A DNA stretch of 49,975 nt from Methanobacteriota archaeon (lineage in GTDB: Archaea > Halobacteriota > Methanosarcinia > Methanosarcinales > Methanosarcinaceae). The translations under genes were made by a program, and so were the position numbers. The stretch is from positions 10,193 through 60,167 of the forward strand of contig JAENZL010000021.1 of the NCBI GenBank assembly GCA_016841265.1, in the 5' to 3' direction. Shown one piece after another: positions 26,747 through 35,384 of this stretch; within the stretch, counting starts at the first letter, position 1; each line of letters starts with the position of its first letter. The notes under the pieces are model-generated. The model saw only the letters and a list, made by a program, of their open reading frames with translations, had not been told where the DNA came from and searched no databases.

Positions 26747-28141
26747 ATACACGAACGCAGCAGCTTTTTAGGCACGGAAAAAATAAGCAGCCTCCTCTTC
26801 AGGCTCTCGGCTCCCTCAATTCTCGGGATGCTTGTCTACGCCCTGTATAATATAGTGGACACGGTCTTCGTCGGACAGGCCCTTGGCGAAGAAAGCGTCC
26901 AGGGCATCGGGGGGCTTGTGATTGCTTTTCCGATCCAGATGCTGGCTCTGGGAATCGGAATCGGGCTGGGGGTCGGAGGTGCGTCCGTAACTTCCAGGGC
27001 GCTAGGGGCAAAAGAGCTCAATAAAGCCGAAAAAACTCTCGGGACCGCCTTTTCCCTTGCCATTTTCCTGGGGCTCGCCTATACGGCAGTCGGGCTGTAC
27101 TTCCTTGACCCCCTGCTGGAACTCTTCGGGGCAACCGAGGGGATCATGCCCTATGCCAGGGACTACCTTGAAATCACCCTGGCAGGCTCGGTCGTTTTTA
27201 CCCTCGGGATTGCTGCCGAAGACCTGGTGAGGGCTGAGGGCAACGCCCGCTATGCCATGTTTGGAATGCTGCTCGGCGCCGGCCTGAACATCCTCCTTGA
27301 CCCGGTCTTCATTTTCGGCTTTGGGATGGGAGTAAAGGGGGCTGCGATTGCGACCGTGATAGCCCAGTTTGTGTCCATGGCTTTTTTGCTGCGTTATTTC
27401 CTTGCAGGCAAAGGTTCCGTGCCCTTCAAAATCGGGATGCTTAAAACCGACCCCGGCATAAGCAGGGAGATGCTTGCCATCGGGATGAGTCCCCTGATTA
27501 TCGAAGCCTCCAACAGCATCATGATGATTTTCGTGAACAACGCCCTTGGGACCTACGGAGGGGACGTCTCGATTGCCGCTTCCGGGATCATCCACCGCCT
27601 GATCATGTTAATCTTCCTGCCGATGCTCGGAATCTCCTTCGGCCTCCAGCCGATCATAGGCTACAACTACGGGGCAAAACAGTTTTCGCGAGTGGTAGAG
27701 TCCGTGAAGGTCGCCCTGAAACTGAGCACCCTCCTTTCCCTGGCAGGTTTCCTGGTTCTCTTCCTTTTCCCGGCGCAGATCCTCTCCATCTTCAGCCCTG
27801 ATGCCAAACTGGCGGCTGTCGGGGCCAATGCCATGAGGATCGTCGTGCTGGTCCTGCCCTTCATAAGCTTCCAGGTCATCGGGACCACCGTTTTCCAGGC
27901 GCTCGGGATGCCGAAGCCCGCTTTCATCCTTTCGCTGGCAAGGCAACTGCTTTTTTTGCTCCCGCTTGTGCTGGTCCTGCCGAGGGTTTACGGGCTGGAT
28001 GGAGTTTGGGCTTCGTTTCCGATTTCGGATTTTATGGCGTTTGGGCTGGCGGTTGGGTTGTTGTGGTGGGAGTACCGGAGGTTTGGGAGTGAGGAAAAAG
28101 AAGAAGGGGTTGAGAGGGTGGAAGTTCTTAGTGAGGGATAA
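26747..28141 (+). CDS. MATE family multidrug efflux transporter
   Basis: A polytopic membrane protein of about 464 residues with 12 predicted helices in two related halves, of the MATE/DinF type that exports drugs or metabolites using Na+ or H+. Family signatures include SAPSILGMLVYALYNIVDTV FVG in helix 1, GVGGASVTSRALGA, and AIATVIAQFVSMAF. The first ATG is at 26828, but homology runs 27 codons further upstream through LGTEKISSLLFRLSAPSILG, which includes half of helix 1. AGGAG at 26733-26737 lies nine bases before an in-frame ATA at 26747, and no ATG, GTG or TTG exists between the upstream stop and 26828. I therefore give 26747 as the start, with the caution that 26828 is the first standard one. 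Confidence 0.85.
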   Translation: MHERSSFLGTEKISSLLFRLSAPSILGMLVYALYNIVDTVFVGQALGEESVQGIGGLVIAFPIQMLALGIGIGLGVGGASVTSRALGAKELNKAEKTLGTAFSLAIFLGLAYTAVGLYFLDPLLELFGATEGIMPYARDYLEITLAGSVVFTLGIAAEDLVRAEGNARYAMFGMLLGAGLNILLDPVFIFGFGMGVKGAAIATVIAQFVSMAFLLRYFLAGKGSVPFKIGMLKTDPGISREMLAIGMSPLIIEASNSIMMIFVNNALGTYGGDVSIAASGIIHRLIMLIFLPMLGISFGLQPIIGYNYGAKQFSRVVESVKVALKLSTLLSLAGFLVLFLFPAQILSIFSPDAKLAAVGANAMRIVVLVLPFISFQVIGTTVFQALGMPKPAFILSLARQLLFLLPLVLVLPRVYGLDGVWASFPISDFMAFGLAVGLLWWEYRRFGSEEKEEGVERVEVLSEG

Positions 28142-28161
28142 TATAATTATTTCAAGTGAAT

Positions 28162-28183
28162 ACCCCACAGTTCGCTGTGGGGT
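28162..28183. terminator. UUCG-loop hairpin terminator between convergent genes
   Basis: ACCCCACAG-TTCG-CTGTGGGGT forms a perfect 9-base stem with the very stable UUCG tetraloop. It is 20 bases past the MATE stop and 33 bases before the 3' end of the convergent channel gene, with a T-run following on the plus strand (28195-28199). Confidence 0.65.
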
Positions 28184-28215
28184 GCGTCACCACAATTTTT
28201 AATTATTCTCCATAT

Positions 28216-29673
28216 TTAAACTCTTATCAACACAATAGTAAGTGTTGCCATAAATATTCCAAGCGTAATCCAGCCAAGTAATCCCTCTAATGTTGCCCAT
28301 TTCCTCATGCTATCTTCTGGATACCAGTCTCCATAACCCACAGTGGTGAATGTGGTCAAGCTAAAATATAAAGCATCCTTCCAGGATACCTCCTGAGATT
28401 TATTATCACCTTTTTTAACCAATCTACAAATTCCCGGACCCTTAAAATAAAACCTAATAGGTATTTTTTTATTTTCATGTTTGGCCAGGGATATTGATGG
28501 CCCTTTTGAATAAATAAAGCCAAATAATATTACAACAGTACTCCCAAAATAGAGTGTATGTGAAGGTCGTACACCGTAGCCACAGGTGAACCAGGTAATA
28601 AGGTCTATCCACTTTGATATTTCGTACCATTCTTTATGATGCGCTTGACACTCTTTTCTGTAGTTGTAATATACAGTGTCTGCATCCTCATATTGTCCCT
28701 GATTCCTGTAATATTTCATGAATATTTGACTATTTTTTCCATCCAAAATCAAATTTTCAGATGTATCTGGCCCCACAAGTTCAGTAGTATCACTAAATTT
28801 CGCTCCCCAGAAGTAGGCATCGTTAAATTTCGCCTCCTTAAAGTCTGCAGAATCGCTAAAATTGGTTTCCCTGAAGTCAGCTTCGTTAAATTTTGCCCCA
28901 CTGAAGTCGGCATCGTTAAATTTCGCCCACCCAAAGTTGGCATAATCGTTAAAATTCGTCCCCTTGAAGTCAGCATCATTAAATTTTGCGTCACTGAAGT
29001 CAGCGTCGTTGAATTTCGCCCCCTTGAAGTCGGCGTCGTTAAAATTCGTCCCTCCGAATTCGGCAGAATAACCAAAATTCACCTTCTCAAAGTCGGCATC
29101 GTTAAAATTTGCCCCCCCGAAAAAAGCATAATCGTTAAAATTTGCCCCTCTGAAGTCGGCATCGTTAAAATTCGCCTCCCAGAAGTATGCAGAATTACCA
29201 AAATTCACCTCCCTGAAGTCGGCAGAATTGTTAAAATTCACCCCCGTGAAGCCGGCAGGATTGTTAAAATTCGTCCCCTTGAAGCCGGCAGAATTGCTAA
29301 AAAGTGCATTCGCGAAATAGAAATTATTTTTAAAAATAGAATACTGTATTGTGATGTTGCTTTTGACAACCTTTATTTTGTCATCTATTCCGACAGAATG
29401 CAATAGTTCCTCATCGATGAATTCTGATTCCAATAATTCATAATAGTTTGGATTTGGAATCGTTTCAAGATTTATTTCACTTAAATCCAATTCCCCAACT
29501 ATACTGCAGTTTTCAAGATATATATCTGTCCCATTCTCTATTTGTTTTAAAATATCTTCCGCTTTAATTTCACTGTCAACTTTTCTGTATTCAATTGCCG
29601 AAACCGTTGAAGACAATAAAAGTACTACTAATACTGACAAAAGTGTACAAAAAATCAAAGTTTTGAATTTCAT
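28216..29673 (-). CDS. pentapeptide-repeat potassium channel
   Basis: A 485-residue membrane protein. Residues 1-26 are a signal peptide or first membrane segment (KTLIFCTLLSVLVVLLLSSTVSA). Residues about 110-300 are pentapeptide repeats of the AxFxx and ADFxx kind (NFNDADFRGANFNDYAFFGG), which fold as a square beta-helix. Then come a membrane helix (HTLYFGSTVVILFGFIY), a pore region ALYFSLTTFTTVGYGDWYPED with the K+ filter TVGYGD near residue 445, and a final helix. This is the two-helix channel design. If the N-terminus is exported, the repeats would lie outside the cell, but topology is not certain. AGGG lies six bases before the ATG. Confidence 0.88.
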   Translation of the reverse strand: MKFKTLIFCTLLSVLVVLLLSSTVSAIEYRKVDSEIKAEDILKQIENGTDIYLENCSIVGELDLSEINLETIPNPNYYELLESEFIDEELLHSVGIDDKIKVVKSNITIQYSIFKNNFYFANALFSNSAGFKGTNFNNPAGFTGVNFNNSADFREVNFGNSAYFWEANFNDADFRGANFNDYAFFGGANFNDADFEKVNFGYSAEFGGTNFNDADFKGAKFNDADFSDAKFNDADFKGTNFNDYANFGWAKFNDADFSGAKFNEADFRETNFSDSADFKEAKFNDAYFWGAKFSDTTELVGPDTSENLILDGKNSQIFMKYYRNQGQYEDADTVYYNYRKECQAHHKEWYEISKWIDLITWFTCGYGVRPSHTLYFGSTVVILFGFIYSKGPSISLAKHENKKIPIRFYFKGPGICRLVKKGDNKSQEVSWKDALYFSLTTFTTVGYGDWYPEDSMRKWATLEGLLGWITLGIFMATLTIVLIRV

Positions 29674-30277
29674 ATTATCCCTTCGATTTATGCAATGATA
29701 TGCAGAAATTCGTTTTAGTGAACAGGCACCAGGCTCAAGCTCTCTGGTACTATATGATGAATCAAAACTTTGTTATATTTTTCGATTCCACTTTGGTGAT
29801 TTTGTTCAATACACAATAGATAATTTTCGGAATTTATGAGCATTTTTGGAGTAGTGAATGCATAAAGTGGTAGGTTAAAGTTTGGATTTTTCTTTTTTCC
29901 ATCCATAACTCTGCATAAACTGGCCCGAGATGAGTTCTTCAAGTAGTTCAAAATTGACCGCGTTCCAATTAACAAAATTATCAGATCAAATTTGATCATG
30001 CCAGGTTCGAGATTTTGGGAGGTTTAGGATCGGAAGGTTGGGTTCGGATATATTCGATTTTTTATACGAAAACTCTGGTTGCTATGGCCGGTTAACAAAA
30101 GCGATCAAAACTTCCAAAAAATAAAAAACAAGATTTGAAAATGACACGACTCCACATTATTTTTCTCATTAAAAATATTCTATCCCTTTTACGAAACGTA
30201 TATAACGTCTCTATTTTATATTCCTCTGGATATAAAATTAAGAATAAATTTAAAAAATCAATAGGGGGATGGAAAAT
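29674..30277. promoter_or_regulatory. 604-base gap with the DUF3303 promoter
   Basis: GTATATAAC at 30198-30206, preceded by CGAAA, is a good TATA/BRE pair and would start transcription near 30230. The rest of the gap has a doubtful minus-strand 94-codon ORF (29715-29999) without a ribosome site, which I do not call. Confidence 0.5.
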
Positions 30278-30583
30278 ATGCTGTTGTTGGACATAACAAC
30301 ATTTGAGCCTGAACAGGGCATGGAGTTGTTTAAACGATGGGAACTGGTGGAAAGCCTGGAGCTTCCAGATGGGTTGAAAGTCATTAACCAGTGGTTTGAT
30401 GCTGGAGGAGGACGTGTAATCACTCTATATGACGTAGAGACCATTGAAGATTATATGGCTTACAATTTCCCATTTACTGACTTATGCAAGGTCGAAGTAT
30501 TCCCTGTCATGGAAGCCGAAGAGTTTAAAAAATTTGCCGCGCAGCAGATGGAAAAATTGAGTAGCCTGTGTGGGATTCCATAA
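30278..30583 (+). CDS. DUF3303 family small protein
   Basis: A 101-residue cytosolic protein that fits the DUF3303 family of small ferredoxin-like alpha/beta barrel proteins. The pattern is LLDITTFEPEQGMELFKRWELVESLELPDGLKVINQWFDAGGGRVITLYDVETIEDYMAY, then PFTDLCKVEVFPVMEAEEF. Function of the family is not known. Two ATGs are possible: AGGGGG touches the first (30269), so the second (30278), nine bases away, is more likely. The gene stands alone with its own TATA box and is followed by T-runs at 30608-30624 that could end the transcript. Confidence 0.75.
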   Translation: MLLLDITTFEPEQGMELFKRWELVESLELPDGLKVINQWFDAGGGRVITLYDVETIEDYMAYNFPFTDLCKVEVFPVMEAEEFKKFAAQQMEKLSSLCGIP

Positions 30584-30607
30584 GATATCTCCATCGGCAA
30601 AATTTCA

Positions 30608-30624
30608 CTTTTTTTCACTTTTTT
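30608..30624 (+). terminator. T-tract terminator of the DUF3303 gene
   Basis: Two T-runs of seven and six bases, 25-40 bases past the stop codon. Archaeal transcription commonly ends at such tracts without a hairpin. Confidence 0.4.
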
Positions 30625-30943
30625 CCTGCCCCAGATCCAGTTTTATGTTTTTTACTCATTCATATGCAAGTGCAAGTTTTACGGCTCTTCGTTGTTTCGA
30701 GTGGGTAATTTACATCCATTTATTCACCTTTTGAATCTTCTTTGTCAAAGCGGGCTAACCTTGTAGTCACTTGAATCATTTCTCCATACTTTCACCTTTT
30801 GAAACCCCTTAATTGCAAATCCACCACAACTTTATGATTTCCCGAACGAATAATTTCGACACAAACATCTCGATAAATTTTTCATAAATTCATCAGCCCT
30901 ATTTTCTATATAGAGTTTCCAATAAGCTTATATCTTCCCGTTT

Positions 30944-30998
30944 TAATATAAATACCAGCAAAACTACACCCTGCATCCAAAATTGCCAGATGGCAATT
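30944..30998 (+). promoter_or_regulatory. superoxide dismutase promoter with palindromic operator candidate
   Basis: TAATATAAAT at 30944-30953 is a TATA-like box that predicts a start near 30975. Immediately downstream, AATTGCCA-GA-TGGCAATT (30981-30998) is a perfect 8+8 inverted repeat, placed where a bound repressor would block transcription. If this start is right, the leader is about 200 bases long. Confidence 0.45.
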
Positions 30999-31179
30999 CA
31001 ATACGCATCCGAAGAGATACGACAGCAGAGTAGTTTGAAACATAGATTCTCTGTTAACACAGCACAAGGGGGAAGCTGCTTGGCAAGATTTGTAAATGGA
31101 ATTTTCCTGGACTGGACAGTTCAGACTTTCAGGAACAAATTTTGTGAAACCAGCTAATTACGAATAGGGGAGGATGAAT

Positions 31180-31788
31180 ATGGCTAAAGAATTGTATAAA
31201 TTACCGCCTTTGAAATTTGGTTATGCGGACCTGGAACCTTATATTTCCGAAGAACAGCTGCGGATACACCATGAAAAACACCATCAGGGTTATGTGAATA
31301 ATATGAATTTACTTTTTCAAATGATGGATAAAGCAAGGGAAGAAGACACGGATTTTGATTCTAAAGCAGTTGCAAAAGCCCTGTCTTTCAATATGGGGGG
31401 GCACGTCCTTCATAGCTATTTCTGGTGGGAAATGACTACCCCGGAAAAGGCAAGCAAAGAACCTGTCGGGGAACTGTATGAGGTGATCAAGGAGGACTTT
31501 GGAACTTTTGATAGGTTTAAAAAGGAGTTCGCCCAGGTCGCAGCAAGTGTGGAAGGTTCCGGCTGGGCAGCATTAAGCTTCTGCCGGGAGACCAGAAGGC
31601 TCGGGTTCATGCAGATAGAAAAGCATAATGTAAACCTGATCCCGCATTTCCCGTTACTTCTGGTTATAGATGTATGGGAACATGCTTACTATCTGGATTA
31701 TAAGAATGAGAGGGGCAAATTCATAGACGCTTTCTGGAATATCATCGACTGGGAGGAAATCGACAAATACTTCAAGACGATTCAGTGA
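31180..31788 (+). CDS. sod: iron/manganese superoxide dismutase
   Basis: A 202-residue cytosolic enzyme that converts superoxide to oxygen and hydrogen peroxide, part of oxygen protection in an anaerobe. The metal ligands are all present: His30 in IHHEKHHQGYV, His78 in GGHVLHSYFWW, and Asp164 and His168 in IDVWEHAYYLDYKN. SOD-typical GSGWAALSF and the N-terminal alpha-hairpin are also present. Methanosarcina enzymes of this type that have been studied use iron; sequence alone does not settle the metal. AGGGGAGG touches the ATG at 31174 and lies six bases before the ATG at 31180, which I chose. It appears monocistronic. Confidence 0.92.
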   Translation: MAKELYKLPPLKFGYADLEPYISEEQLRIHHEKHHQGYVNNMNLLFQMMDKAREEDTDFDSKAVAKALSFNMGGHVLHSYFWWEMTTPEKASKEPVGELYEVIKEDFGTFDRFKKEFAQVAASVEGSGWAALSFCRETRRLGFMQIEKHNVNLIPHFPLLLVIDVWEHAYYLDYKNERGKFIDAFWNIIDWEEIDKYFKTIQ

Positions 31789-32109
31789 ATTCGGCGAATT
31801 CGGTTAAACGATATGAAATAATTCAGGTTTTTACTGTTTACCAGGACAAAGGTTGCTCTGGTTAAGCGTATGCAGGTGTCCCGCCACCGTTAAAAAATAA
31901 AAGATAAGATATTATATTCATTGGTGGTCGTTTGATTATGAAAATGGGTTAATACCTATCTTTTTTTCTTTTCATTCATCTTTTGAATCTTCTCTGTCAA
32001 AGAGGGCTAGCCTCGCTACCGCTCGGGACAAGAACGACGGGGGATACCATCCCGGTTACTTCTTTTCAGTGCAGGCAAGCGCCTTACTGCCTTCGGGAGT
32101 ACGGAATAA
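31789..32109. other. 321-base gap with a dispersed repeat fragment
   Basis: About 31976-32045 carries tcttctctgtcaaagagggc followed by ctagcctcgctaccgctcgg and acaagaacgacgg. Parts of this recur at 30727-30765, 38270-38315, 38597-38630 and 41967-42000. No gene is seen. Confidence 0.6.
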
Positions 32110-32775
32110 TTATTGAGCACTCTTCAATTCCAGGATTTCGGTATCTCCGTCCAGTTTTATTGTGACCCTGATCGTATCATTCTTGTCTATTTTAGTGCCG
32201 CCTGAGGCTTCGTGGTGGACATAAACGGTTTTGTATGGGGTGCAAACCGGGCCTATCGTGTGCCCGAAGACGGGCATTTGCTCCTTTATCCAGACCGGGT
32301 TTATTTTATGAAGCAAACTGAGCCTCTGTATCCCTGCCGAACCCCACTCGGCATAGACGGGACACCGCATCTCTATCGAACCACTCCTGGAATAAGACTT
32401 GAGGACGTACTCTTTTCGATCAAAATAGTCAACTCGCTCGCTTCCACCGTAACGTGTGTCATAAGATATCTGAATTCGCTTTGGGGTAGAGGACTCCGGC
32501 AGGTTGCCTTTGTAAGTTACGGAAAGGCGGGCATCGTATTCTCCGTAATTGTGGGTTTTGCGGTTTGCTGTTATGAATACATGGGTTTCGTTCAACTCGT
32601 ATCTTGCTTTCCAGTTCTCGTTTTCATCCTCGAATACATCATGGAATGTGATCACCTGTTTCTCCGTAATCAGCTCTTTTCCGGAGCAGCCAGGGGAGAG
32701 GGCCAGCATGCAGATCAAAATTAATAACAGCAAAGATGGTATTTTGTTGCTAATGTTGGACACTCCCTCATCCAA
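32110..32775 (-). CDS. predicted lipoprotein of unknown function
   Basis: A 221-residue exported protein. A hydrophobic segment (SLLLLILICMLAL) is followed by SPGCSG, a lipobox-like site with Cys as the likely lipid-bearing first residue of the mature protein. The mature part is mostly beta, with ENWKARYELNETHVFITANRKTHNYGEYDARLSV and a C-terminal DTIRVTIKLDGDTEILEL. I do not recognise a family. The start assigned is a TTG; a GTG lies four codons in, and neither has a well-spaced ribosome site, so the exact N-terminus is open. It stands alone. Confidence 0.68.
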   Translation of the reverse strand: MDEGVSNISNKIPSLLLLILICMLALSPGCSGKELITEKQVITFHDVFEDENENWKARYELNETHVFITANRKTHNYGEYDARLSVTYKGNLPESSTPKRIQISYDTRYGGSERVDYFDRKEYVLKSYSRSGSIEMRCPVYAEWGSAGIQRLSLLHKINPVWIKEQMPVFGHTIGPVCTPYKTVYVHHEASGGTKIDKNDTIRVTIKLDGDTEILELKSAQ

Positions 32776-32927
32776 TATGAAAACTCATGAACTTTGTATA
32801 AACTAGAGATATTCCCTGATATATCTTTCCAAAAAGAGTGAAAATTATAAGGAGTATTCAAGGGTTGAAATGGCAGCAACAGTGTATAAAACAGCATTAA
32901 ACTCTTCAGTTTTTGCTATATTTTTGA

Positions 32928-33779
32928 TTAAATTTCACCCTTGAGCACATCATAAAACATATCTTTTGCATCCCTCTCAATCCACGGCCTGTGCCCGCAT
33001 TTCTCCAGGAGGACATACTGGAAGTTCTTCAAGACCCCGGAAAGAGGGTCCTTTACTCCCTCAAAAGGATGCGGGTCATAATCCCCATGGATCGCGAATA
33101 CCGGGCAGCGAATCTTCTTCCCGAGTTTCAGAAGTTTTCCGTTATTCCTCAACTTGCTTGCATCTCCCCAGACATTTTTATTGATTATATACTGGTACTC
33201 CAGTACCTCGTCATCATGGGGAAGGGGGTCGTATGAGTCAGCAAGGGACATCAACTGCCCGAATCTTGTAAAGGATGCGTTTTTGTTTCCATTGGAGAGC
33301 TCATTTAACGCCGGTATCCGGGAATAAGTTTCCTTCCATTCGCCCTTGCTGAGCCGGCTTCCCCGGGTCCTCCTGACACTATCAGCATATTTTTCTTCGT
33401 AGGGGCCGCTTCCGACAAGGATGAGCTTTTTTACGAACTCGGGGTGACTGGCTGTGAAAATATAGCTGAGCATTGCCCCCCAGGAAAAACCGATTAATGT
33501 GACCGGAAGGGCAGCATGCTCATTCAGCACTGCTTTCAACTCCCGCACCTGGCCGTCAAGGGTTACAGCGGTCTGAAGAGGCTCAAGGACGCCACGGCCG
33601 GAGATTGGGGGTTCGAAAGAGTCGGCAGCCCGGTCAGGATAGGCGTAATGGTCAGGATGGGGGTAAGGAGAAAAGGAGAGTTCCCTGGCGACAGGAGCCA
33701 TTTCTCCGGGGGCTCCCGGGCCGCCGTGGATAACACCTATATCGAACGGAGGGTTTCCGTATTTTCTTAAGTTTTTCAT
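32928..33779 (-). CDS. alpha/beta hydrolase (proline iminopeptidase-like)
   Basis: A 283-residue cytosolic hydrolase. It has the oxyanion motif VIHGGPGAPGEM, the nucleophile elbow GFSWGAM with Ser99, the acid Asp235 in HGDYDPHP, and the catalytic His263 in KCGHRPWIERDA. The HGGPG form is characteristic of the proline iminopeptidase branch of the fold, but that branch also includes esterases and lactonases, so the substrate is not assigned. The region between about 130 and 215 would be the lid domain. It stands alone, with 152 bases to the lipoprotein gene downstream. Confidence 0.87.
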   Translation of the reverse strand: MKNLRKYGNPPFDIGVIHGGPGAPGEMAPVARELSFSPYPHPDHYAYPDRAADSFEPPISGRGVLEPLQTAVTLDGQVRELKAVLNEHAALPVTLIGFSWGAMLSYIFTASHPEFVKKLILVGSGPYEEKYADSVRRTRGSRLSKGEWKETYSRIPALNELSNGNKNASFTRFGQLMSLADSYDPLPHDDEVLEYQYIINKNVWGDASKLRNNGKLLKLGKKIRCPVFAIHGDYDPHPFEGVKDPLSGVLKNFQYVLLEKCGHRPWIERDAKDMFYDVLKGEI

Positions 33780-34383
33780 GTTTGTATAAGGTTAACTTTC
33801 CGGTTTACTTAAAAGTAATGGGTCGGAAATTTATCTTTATTTATGAAATTTACAGCATTTAATATTATTATTTATATTATTTAAGGATATCATTATTTTA
33901 ATTTTTATGGCAGAAACATAAGGTATATATGTTATTATTTTAGTAGTGTGTACCAGCAAAATCAGAAAACATAACCACAGAAAATGATGTGGTATGAATC
34001 ATATTGAAAAGGAAAAAAGGCAATAACTTCCTGAAAATAGTGAGAAATTGTTCATACCGTGGCTGTTCATTGCAGAGATATTTGTTACAAAACTGCTCAG
34101 TATGAAGATATTGCCAGACGAGCATTCTAAGATTTTTAATATGTATTAGTTTTGGTTGTGTACCCTCTTTTTTAAGGTGCCGCTTGTCTGACGGTCGGGC
34201 TTCATTTTTCCTACGGCATGTCCCGGATCTTCTCATGGCTTTTTGCGGCAGCAGGCTGTAAAAATGCTGTTTTGTAGGTCATGCTTAAACATAGCATAAG
34301 GCTTATGTGGTTTTGTTTTTCAGGGCAGGCCCCTCACTACTTGCAGGATTTACTTTTCAATATTAGTTAAAGGAGGAATTTCT
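33780..34383. promoter_or_regulatory. 604-base gap upstream of the betaine-binding protein gene
   Basis: Contains the short palindrome CATAAG-G-CTTATG (34295-34307), 64 bases before the ribosome site, a candidate regulator site. A CCACA/TGTGG hairpin lies at about 33971-33989. ORFs over 33940-34236 have no ribosome site and no recognisable sequence, so I call no gene. Confidence 0.45.
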
Positions 34384-34386
34384 CTG
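34371..34386 (+). promoter_or_regulatory. ribosome site that points to a CTG start
   Basis: AGGAGG followed at seven bases by CTG. It is the only well-placed ribosome site for this gene, and using it restores a complete basic N-terminus and signal peptide. Confidence 0.6.
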
Positions 34387-35298
34387 TCTCAAAACAGATC
34401 AAAGTTTTTTGTACTTCTATGTATTTTTACCCTGCTTGCAGTGCTTGTTTCGGGTTGCACCGAAAATTCGGAAGAAATAGAAGGGCAGGAGTCTGATACT
34501 GATTCTAAAGAGGCCCCCGAGCAGCAGACTGTCATTGTGGGTGTTGGTCCCTGGGGTACGGCCTATTCCAGTTCATATGTAATCAAGCAGGTGCTTGAGG
34601 AAGCCGGCTACAATGTAGAACTCGATTTCGTAGATATCGGGGTAGCCTACCAGGGAGTAGTCCTTGGAGACCTGGACTGCTATACGGATGCCTGGATCCC
34701 TGCATGCCATGAAAAATACATGGAAAAGTACGGGGACCAGTTGGACCTGCTCGGCTACAATATGAACGGGACCCGTATAGGCATGATTGTGCCTTCATAT
34801 GTCCCGATTGATTCGATTGACGAACTGAAGGGCCATGCCGAAGAGTTCGACGGGAAAATAATCAGCATTGAACCCGGTTCAGGCACTGTCCGGATGAGCG
34901 GGCAGGCTATAGAAGACTACGGGCTTGAGGGCTATGAGCTTGTCACTGGCAGTGAAGTCGGTATGCTCTCCGAGCTGAAAGGCGCAATCGAAAACGAAGA
35001 ATGGATTGTCATCACCGGCTGGACCCCACACTGGAAATTCTCCCGCTGGGACCTCAAATATCTCGATGATCCGAAAAATGTCTATGGAGACGATGAGTAC
35101 ATAGGGACTATTGCCAGGAAAGGCTTTAAAGAAGACAATCCCGGGGCATACGCCATCCTCGACCGCTTCCACTGGGAAGTAGAGGACATGAACTGGGTAA
35201 TGTACGAAGTCGAAAAAGGAGCATCGGACGAAGAAGCTGCAGCGATGTGGATAGAAAACAACCCCGATAAAGTTGCGGAATGGCTCGGGGAGAATTAA
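34384..35298 (+). CDS. glycine betaine/proline ABC transporter substrate-binding lipoprotein (OpuAC type)
   Basis: A 304-residue exported binding protein for glycine betaine or a similar quaternary amine, as used in osmoprotection. After a signal peptide (KFFVLLCIFTLLAVLVSGC) with a lipobox Cys comes an OpuAC domain: VGPWGTAYSSSYVIKQVLEEAGYNVE, DCYTDAWIPACHEKY, IEPGSGTVRMSGQAIEDY, WIVITGWTPHWKFSRWDLKYL. The Trp/Tyr-rich sites are those that cage the betaine group. The first standard start (GTG 34441) falls within the signal peptide; AGGAGG at 34371-34376 is seven bases before an in-frame CTG at 34384, which I take as the start. No ATPase or permease gene is adjacent, so it is an orphan component here. 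Confidence 0.88.
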   Translation: MSQNRSKFFVLLCIFTLLAVLVSGCTENSEEIEGQESDTDSKEAPEQQTVIVGVGPWGTAYSSSYVIKQVLEEAGYNVELDFVDIGVAYQGVVLGDLDCYTDAWIPACHEKYMEKYGDQLDLLGYNMNGTRIGMIVPSYVPIDSIDELKGHAEEFDGKIISIEPGSGTVRMSGQAIEDYGLEGYELVTGSEVGMLSELKGAIENEEWIVITGWTPHWKFSRWDLKYLDDPKNVYGDDEYIGTIARKGFKEDNPGAYAILDRFHWEVEDMNWVMYEVEKGASDEEAAAMWIENNPDKVAEWLGEN

Positions 35299-35346
35299 GC
35301 TCTACAGCCAGTGATTAAACCAAAACCCATAAAAAATTTTGTCCGC

Positions 35347-35384
35347 ACAGAAGCTCTTTAATGGCTTCTGTATTCTTATTTTTC
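35347..35384 (+). terminator. hairpin terminator of the betaine-binding protein gene
   Basis: ACAGAAGC and GCTTCTGT form a perfect 8-base stem around a 9-base loop, followed by a T-rich stretch. It lies about 50 bases past the stop codon. Further on, aacttttttcaaaaaagtt (about 35476-35494) is a second weak hairpin. Confidence 0.65.

Noticed and set aside
29715-29999. Minus-strand 94-codon ORF (MIKFDLIILLIGTRS...)
   Set aside because: No ribosome site or promoter and no family resemblance. It could be a remnant, but the evidence is too weak to call it.
33940-34236. Minus-strand 98-codon ORF and plus-strand hydrophobic reading near 34160-34270
   Set aside because: Considered as a transposase or membrane-protein remnant, but neither strand gives a recognisable motif and there are no inverted ends.
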